Below are positions 6,510 through 10,185 of a DNA stretch of 10,185 bases, piece by piece. This DNA is from Clostridia bacterium (GTDB taxonomy: Bacteria; Bacillota; Clostridia; Oscillospirales; CAG-272). The notes under the pieces are model-generated. The model was not told the origin of the DNA. It saw only the letters and a program-made list of their open reading frames with translations, and made no database searches. Positions within the stretch are counted from its first letter, which is position 1. Every line of letters begins with the position of its first letter. The stretch spans positions 1 through 10,185 of the forward strand of contig JAFTUB010000029.1 in the NCBI GenBank assembly GCA_017466495.1, read 5' to 3'. A program made the position numbers and the translations under genes.

Positions 6510-6806
6510 ATGGCTGAAACCACTCCCAAGACCACCGTCAAGGGTAAGTATTTGGAATACAAGGGCAAGCCGCTGGTCAGAGAAGGGAATACCATCTGCT
6601 ACGGCGATATGACCGAGAAGTATGTTCTTCTGCTGGAGATCATGTCCTACAAAAAGGCAGGGGACATTGAGGTGCCCGATACTGTGTTCATCCAGGTGCT
6701 CTCCACCGACGGCACACAGCAGATCTATAAGCAGGGACAGAAGTCCGGCCTTTACGATGCCTTTGACATCGGTATGGTTTGGCTTGAGCGCGCCCTCAAA
6801 TCCTGA
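6510..6806 (+). CDS. Small protein of unknown function, 98 residues
   Basis: I do not recognise a named family. The ATG at 6510 has an excellent AAGGAGG (6495-6501) 8 bases upstream and a promoter of its own, so it is a real gene; in-frame starts further up (from 6456) overlap the promoter and lack a ribosome binding site. The product is soluble, with no signal peptide or membrane helix. It opens with a short Thr/Lys-rich tail (residues 1-12), then YLEYKGKPLVREGN and ICYGDMTEKYVLLLEIM, which look like alternating beta strands, a middle strand around VFIQVLST, and a C-terminal amphipathic helix ending IGMVWLERALKS. This suggests a compact beta-rich fold with a helical tail. The wording feels like that of conserved hypothetical proteins in Clostridia, but I cannot name one. 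Its stop is 63 bases before the DUF3048 gene with no terminator between, so the two are probably one transcript. Confidence 0.82.
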   Translation: MAETTPKTTVKGKYLEYKGKPLVREGNTICYGDMTEKYVLLLEIMSYKKAGDIEVPDTVFIQVLSTDGTQQIYKQGQKSGLYDAFDIGMVWLERALKS

Positions 6807-6840
6807 CCTCTCTCACCGACGATAAAACGAAAAGGAGAAG

Positions 6841-6860
6841 CTGCGCCGCTCTGTGCGCAG
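6841..6860 (+). promoter_or_regulatory. Hairpin between a Shine-Dalgarno site and the start of the DUF3048 gene
   Basis: AAAGGAG at 6831-6837 is a good ribosome binding site but lies 23 bases before the nearest start, the GTG at 6861. CTGCGC (6841-6846) and GCGCAG (6855-6860) form a perfect 6-bp GC-rich stem with an 8-base loop in between. Folding it out would bring AGGAG to 3 bases from GTG 6861 and 12 bases from GTG 6870. The stem also takes up the first two bases of a second site, AGGTGG (6859-6864), that fits GTG 6870. Confidence 0.45.
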
Positions 6861-6869
6861 GTGGAAAAC

Positions 6870-8081
6870 GTGAAACGACTTCTTTCGGCCGTATTAACGG
6901 CAGTTCTGCTTGTATCCATGCTCGGGCTTTTTGCCTGCGGCAATGATGAAAAGCCCCCTGTGACCGAGACCACTGATCCCGTCACCACTGCAGCTCCCGC
7001 GACGACTGCGGCACCTGCAACAACTGCAGCTCCCGCGACTACCGCTGCTCCTGCGACGACTGCGGCGCCCGAGACCACCGCAGCACCTGAGACCACCGCT
7101 CCCCCTGAAACTCAGCCCGTGGAAGTGGTGCTGCCTTATGTAAATCCCCTCACCGGTTTGCCTTCCGCAGTCGATCTGAGTGCCAAGCGCCCGGTTGCCA
7201 TCATGCTCAACAATCTCAAGGTTGCCAATCCCCAGATTGGTATTGCCCGCGCTGACATTCTGTATGAGTGCCTGGTGGAGGGCGGAATTACCCGTTTGAT
7301 GGGTGTTTTCTCGGATTATACCGGGATCGAGAGCATCGGCTCTGTTCGTTCTGCTCGGGACTACTACCTGGATTTCGCGCAGAATCACGATGCCATCTAC
7401 ATTTGCGCCGGCGGAAGCCCCCAGGCATATGACGAGCTGTATGCCCGCGGCATTGACTTCATCTGCGGTGTCAATATGTATACCCCCAGTACCTTCCACC
7501 TGGATCAGAACCGTGTTGCCACCATGGGCTCGGTGCACAGCCTGATGACCAGCGGCAAGGGGCTCACCTCGGGTATCGCCTACAAGAAGTACCGCACCGC
7601 CATCAAGGATGGATACACCACCCCCTTCCTCTTTGACGTAGAGTCCTGCTCCAGCAATGAAGGCAGCGAGGCAACCCATCTGATCCTCAACTACTCGGCC
7701 GCGCAGATTGTGCAGATGATCTACAGTGCCAACACCAACACCTACTACCGCTTCCAGTTCGGAACCACCGCCCATGTGGACGGTGAGACCAACGAGCAGC
7801 TTAACTTCACCAATGTGCTGATCATGTACGCCACCGTAAACGTGATTCCCGGTGACACCAGCGGCCGCCTGGATGTGGGCACCGTGGGTATCGGTGAGGG
7901 CTACTATGTCAGCGGCGGCAAGTCGGTGCCCATCAAGTGGGAGAAGTCGGATGCCGATGCGGTGATCCGCCTTACCACCGAGGATGGCAAGCCCCTGGTG
8001 ATGGCGCCCGGCAAGACCTTCGTGTCGGTTCTGCCCACCACCGCCAAGGCAAGTACCCAGCTCAATTACCGCCAGTCTTAA
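6870..8081 (+). CDS. DUF3048-domain lipoprotein (YerB-like)
   Basis: The 403-residue protein has a lipoprotein signal peptide (MKRLLSAVL, hydrophobic core, lipobox LFAC with C23), then a low-complexity Thr/Ala/Pro linker (about 30-86) and a two-part globular region typical of DUF3048, the family of Bacillus subtilis YerB. Motifs include RPVAIMLNN (107-115), the ADILYE and EGGITR segments, GSVRSARDYY (157-166) and CAGGSPQAY (179-187), where many relatives have His for Cys179. The C-terminal part, from about 260, corresponds to the second DUF3048 domain. The molecular function of the family is not established; the extracellular anchor and wall-spanning linker imply a role at the cell surface. 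GTG 6870 is preferred because AGGTGG (6859-6864) lies 5 bases upstream and the signal peptide then starts MKR; GTG 6861 would add MEN and is possible. It is probably co-transcribed with the small-protein gene upstream and ends at a strong terminator 8 bases past its stop. Confidence 0.9.
   Translation: MKRLLSAVLTAVLLVSMLGLFACGNDEKPPVTETTDPVTTAAPATTAAPATTAAPATTAAPATTAAPETTAAPETTAPPETQPVEVVLPYVNPLTGLPSAVDLSAKRPVAIMLNNLKVANPQIGIARADILYECLVEGGITRLMGVFSDYTGIESIGSVRSARDYYLDFAQNHDAIYICAGGSPQAYDELYARGIDFICGVNMYTPSTFHLDQNRVATMGSVHSLMTSGKGLTSGIAYKKYRTAIKDGYTTPFLFDVESCSSNEGSEATHLILNYSAAQIVQMIYSANTNTYYRFQFGTTAHVDGETNEQLNFTNVLIMYATVNVIPGDTSGRLDVGTVGIGEGYYVSGGKSVPIKWEKSDADAVIRLTTEDGKPLVMAPGKTFVSVLPTTAKASTQLNYRQS
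6984..7109 (+). repeat. Seven 18-base units encoding a Thr-Thr-Ala-Ala-Pro-Ala/Glu linker
   Basis: Seven in-frame 18-base units encode TTAAPA or TTAAPE, the last being TTAPPE. They lie just after the lipoprotein anchor, residues 39-80 of the DUF3048 protein. Units 1 and 3 differ by one base, and units 2 and 5 share their first 11 bases, which hints at past duplication of a two-unit block; other units have drifted at synonymous positions. The peptide should be extended and rich in possible O-glycosylation sites. Confidence 0.9.
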
Positions 8082-8089
8082 CTTCATGT

Positions 8090-8120
8090 AAAAACGGGTG
8101 CCCTCCGGGCACCCGTTTTT
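8090..8120. terminator. Bidirectional intrinsic terminator
   Basis: CGGGTGCCC (8095-8103), loop TCC, GGGCACCCG (8107-8115), flanked by AAAAA and TTTTT, forms a 14-bp stem including the A-U pairs. On the plus strand it ends the DUF3048 transcript; on the minus strand it also ends in U5 and serves as a second stop for clpX. Confidence 0.9.
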
Positions 8121-8135
8121 AATCCTATCGGCAAA

Positions 8136-8171
8136 CGGAAAACAGCCGTCACGCAAATTTGCGCGACGGCT
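8136..8171 (-). terminator. First terminator after clpX
   Basis: AGCCGTCACGC (8144-8154) pairs with GCGCGACGGCT (8161-8171) with one A-C mismatch on the plus strand, around an AAATTT loop; on the minus strand the mismatch becomes a G-U pair. It starts 12 bases past the clpX stop and is followed there by GTTTTCCG, a weak U-tract, which may explain why a second terminator follows. Confidence 0.65.
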
Positions 8172-8183
8172 GGTGTTTTGTTT

Positions 8184-9488
8184 TTACGCAGAGGGAAGCT
8201 CTCCGGCCGATGCAGACTCTGCCAGAGCAGGGGTCTTGAGCACCAAACGGGGCTTTTCCTCTCCCTTGACGGATGCCTCGGTGATGACCACTGTTTCCAC
8301 ATCGTCCCGGGACGGAACCTCGTACATGATCTCCTGCATAAGGCTCTCCATGATGGATCGAAGGCCGCGTGCACCGGTGTTGCGCTCCAGGGCGCGGTCG
8401 GCGATGGCGTTGAGGGCATCTTCCTCGAAGGTGAGGTTGACACCGTCCATCTCAAAGAGCTTCATATACTGACGGAGCAGAGAATTCTTGGGCTCGCTGA
8501 GGATGCGCACAAGAGCATCCCGATCCAGCTCGGTGAGGGACACGATCACGGGGATGCGGCCCACAAGCTCGGGAATCAGACCGTACTTGACAATGTCATG
8601 GGGAACTACATCGCGGAAGATCCCCCGCGCAGAACGCTCCGACTTCTTCATGATCTCGCTGCCGAAGCCGATGGACTGGTTGCCCTGACGCTTTTCGATG
8701 ATCTTGTCCAGCTGTTCAAAGGCGCCGCCGCAGATAAAGAGGATGTTCTCGGTGTTGATCTGAATGAACTCCTGGTTGGGGTGCTTCCGTCCGCCCTGAG
8801 GGGGCACATTGGAAACAGTGCCTTCCAGGATCTTGAGAAGTGCCTGCTGAACGCCCTCGCCCGAAACATCACGGGTGATGGAGCGATTCTCGCTCTTGCG
8901 GGCGATTTTATCCAGCTCATCGATGTAGATGATACCGCGCTCGGCCAGCTCAATGTCGTAGTCAGCCGCCTGAATGAGGCGGAGCAGGATGTTTTCCACG
9001 TCCTCGCCCACGTATCCTGCCTCGGTGAGGGTAGTCGCATCGGCGATGGCGAAGGGAACCTTCAGAGTTTTTGCCAGGGTCTGGGCAAGGTAGGTCTTGC
9101 CCACACCGGTGGGACCAAGCAGAAGAACATTGCTCTTCTGCAGTTCCACTTCGTCATCATCTCTGCGCTCGGCCTTGTGCAGGATGCGCTTGTAGTGATT
9201 GTACACCGCAACCGACAGTGCCATCTTGGCCTCGTCCTGGCCGATGACATACTCATCAAGGGTTTCCTTGATCTGCATGGGCTTGGGGAGGTTGGCCAAG
9301 GTCAGGGTGTCGTCGTAGCTGGGCTGATGGGTATGCTCGTAGAGCAGCTGCTCGCAGGCATCCACGCACTGATCGCAGATGTAGAGCCCGGTGGGGGAGG
9401 GGATCAGGAAGGTGACCTCCCGCTCACTGCGGCCGCAGAAGGAGCAATGGGCCATGGGCCTGCTTTGGTTATTGGAGTTAGAAGGCAT
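8184..9488 (-). CDS. clpX: ATP-dependent Clp protease ATP-binding subunit ClpX
   Basis: ClpX is the AAA+ unfoldase that recognises tagged proteins and feeds them to ClpP in the cytosol. The 434-residue protein has the N-terminal zinc domain (C15, C18, C38, C41), Walker A GPTGVGKT (125-132), pore-1 loop GYVGE (158-162), Walker B IIYIDELDK (186-194), RKH loop GGRKHP (232-237), the ClpP-docking IGF loop (273-275) and the sensor-2 GARGLR region near the C terminus. Nothing essential is missing. The ATG at 9488 is chosen because AAAGG lies 10 bases upstream (9499-9503) and places about 11 residues before the conserved MAHCSFCG; a start at 9455 (Met12) is possible. The frame stays open to 9842, but that part lies under clpP and does not resemble ClpX. 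The gap to the clpP stop is 23 bases, so the two are co-transcribed. No lon gene follows; tandem terminators close the operon. Confidence 0.98.
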   Translation of the reverse strand: MPSNSNNQSRPMAHCSFCGRSEREVTFLIPSPTGLYICDQCVDACEQLLYEHTHQPSYDDTLTLANLPKPMQIKETLDEYVIGQDEAKMALSVAVYNHYKRILHKAERRDDDEVELQKSNVLLLGPTGVGKTYLAQTLAKTLKVPFAIADATTLTEAGYVGEDVENILLRLIQAADYDIELAERGIIYIDELDKIARKSENRSITRDVSGEGVQQALLKILEGTVSNVPPQGGRKHPNQEFIQINTENILFICGGAFEQLDKIIEKRQGNQSIGFGSEIMKKSERSARGIFRDVVPHDIVKYGLIPELVGRIPVIVSLTELDRDALVRILSEPKNSLLRQYMKLFEMDGVNLTFEEDALNAIADRALERNTGARGLRSIMESLMQEIMYEVPSRDDVETVVITEASVKGEEKPRLVLKTPALAESASAGELPSA

Positions 9489-9511
9489 TTCGCTCTTACC
9501 TTTCGCTGAAA

Positions 9512-10096
9512 TTACGCCCGACGGGAAACAACGCGGTCGATCAGACCGTAGGCCAGCGCCTGTTCTGCCGTCATGAAGTTGTCCCGCTCGGTGTCCCGCT
9601 CGATCTCTTCCAGGGGACGGCCGGTGTTGTCGGCAAGAATGCGGTTGAGATTGTCGCGGATGCGCAGGATGTGATCGGTGTGGATCTTGATATCCGACGC
9701 CTGACCGCGGGTGCCGCCGAGAGGCTGATGAATCATAATTTCGCTGTTGGGCAGGGCAAAGCGCTTGCCCTTGGCACCTGCCGAGAGCAGAAATGCACCC
9801 ATGCTGGCGGCCATGCCGATGCAGGTGGTGGACACATCGCACTTGATGAAATTCATGGTGTCATAGATGGCCATGCCTGCGGTGATGGAGCCGCCGGGGC
9901 TGTTAATGTAAAGGTTGATATCTTTGTCGGGGTCCTCAGCTTCAAGGAAAAGAAGCTGGGCCACAACCAGGGAGGCGGTGGTGTCGTTGACTTCATCGGC
10001 CAGGAAGACAATGCGGTCCTTGAGCAAGCGGGAATAAATGTCGTACGAGCGCTCACCTCGGCTGGACTGTTCAACGACCATCGGTACCAATGCCAT
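9512..10096 (-). CDS. clpP: ATP-dependent Clp protease proteolytic subunit ClpP
   Basis: ClpP is the serine peptidase that forms a double heptameric ring and degrades proteins delivered by ClpX. At 194 residues it has the usual length. The catalytic triad is intact: S98 in GMAASMGA, H123 in MIHQPLGG and D172 in ERDNFM. YINSPGGS at 63-70, by the oxyanion hole, and the N-terminal VPMVVEQSSRGER that forms the axial gate are also present; the few residues before VPMVVE would be removed by self-processing in this family. The ATG at 10096 is preceded by AGGAGG (10104-10109) 7 bases away, an ideal site. It lies 38 bases after the stop of the probable trigger factor gene and 23 bases before clpX, all on the minus strand. 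I see no promoter in the 38-base gap, so transcription probably comes from upstream of tig, outside the window. Confidence 0.98.
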   Translation of the reverse strand: MALVPMVVEQSSRGERSYDIYSRLLKDRIVFLADEVNDTTASLVVAQLLFLEAEDPDKDINLYINSPGGSITAGMAIYDTMNFIKCDVSTTCIGMAASMGAFLLSAGAKGKRFALPNSEIMIHQPLGGTRGQASDIKIHTDHILRIRDNLNRILADNTGRPLEEIERDTERDNFMTAEQALAYGLIDRVVSRRA

Positions 10097-10134
10097 GGGG
10101 AAACCTCCTGTTTCGGTAAATTAGTGGGACAGAC

Positions 10135-10185
10135 TTACGCCTCGGTCTTCTCAGCCTCGGCCTCGGGCTGCTTGTCGGTGATGAC
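10135..10185 (-). CDS. tig: Probable trigger factor, C-terminal tail only (rest outside window)
   Basis: Sixteen codons (VITDKQPEAEAEKTEA) and a TAA are visible in frame from the window edge. A loose, acidic Glu/Ala/Lys tail is common at the end of trigger factor, and tig lies directly upstream of clpP-clpX in many Clostridia. Trigger factor is the ribosome-bound chaperone and prolyl isomerase that meets nascent chains. The call rests on gene order and tail composition, because no diagnostic domain is in the window. Confidence 0.6.
   Translation of the reverse strand, partial: VITDKQPEAEAEKTEA

Noticed and set aside
6984..7109. A short tandem array that might suggest CRISPR or satellite repeats.
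   Set aside because: The units are directly adjacent, in frame, 18 bases long and encode a regular linker; there are no spacers.
6894..8156. A 420-codon open frame on the minus strand with Gly/Arg/Ser-rich repeats.
   Set aside because: It is the complement of the DUF3048 gene and its repeat tract, and it runs through the bidirectional terminator.
8178..9509. A 443-codon open frame on the plus strand.
   Set aside because: It is antisense to clpX, whose motifs are complete; GC-rich genes often leave long open antisense frames. It has no recognisable domain.
9489..9842. The clpX frame stays open far upstream to 9842, suggesting a long N-terminal extension.
   Set aside because: The extension lies entirely opposite the codons of clpP in another frame, does not look like a protein domain, and the conserved ClpX start near 9488 has its own Shine-Dalgarno site.
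10097..10134. A separate promoter for clpP in the gap after the probable tig gene.
   Set aside because: Only 38 bases are available, mostly taken by the ribosome binding site, and no -35/-10 pair is visible.

Overview
The window looks like chromosome of a GC-rich member of the class Clostridia (Bacillota), probably in or near Oscillospirales. This rests on the gene content (a tig-clpP-clpX cluster, TmcAL, a DUF3048 lipoprotein, a DUF4080-type radical SAM protein and a PRK06851-like ATPase), the strong Shine-Dalgarno sites, the GTG starts and the GC-rich codons. Placement below class is inference. I see no mobile element, CRISPR array, tRNA, rRNA or phage gene.

Layout: (1) 1-774 +, the end of a PRK06851-like P-loop protein. 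(2) 842-2278 +, a B12-binding-fold radical SAM protein behind its own extended -10 promoter. (3) 2323-3531 -, acetate kinase (ackA), convergent with gene 2 and closed by a one-sided terminator. (4) 3648-4859 +, tRNA(Met) cytidine acetate ligase (tmcAL), divergent from ackA. (5) 5002-6414 +, a secreted lipoprotein joining a carbohydrate-enzyme-like N-domain to an endonuclease/exonuclease/phosphatase domain, behind a near-consensus promoter with a dyad over the -35. (6) 6510-6806 +, a 98-residue protein of unknown function. (7) 6870-8081 +, a DUF3048 lipoprotein with a Thr-Ala-Ala-Pro hexapeptide linker, probably co-transcribed with gene 6. (8) Back-to-back terminators at 8090-8171. (9) On the minus strand, clpX (8184-9488), clpP (9512-10096) and the last codons of a probable tig (10135-10185), transcribed tig-clpP-clpX.

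How the genes work together: tig-clpP-clpX is the familiar chaperone plus AAA+ protease cluster. AckA interconverts acetate/ATP and acetyl-phosphate/ADP, and TmcAL consumes acetate and ATP to make N4-acetylcytidine on elongator tRNA-Met, so this divergent pair shares a metabolite. Genes 5 to 7 appear to be a cell-envelope block of two lipoproteins and one small protein. Most of the window is ordinary chromosome. The less explained parts are the lipoprotein nuclease/phosphatase fusion and its possible operator, the small protein paired with the DUF3048 lipoprotein, the hairpin between a Shine-Dalgarno and a start codon, and a degenerate P-loop in gene 1.
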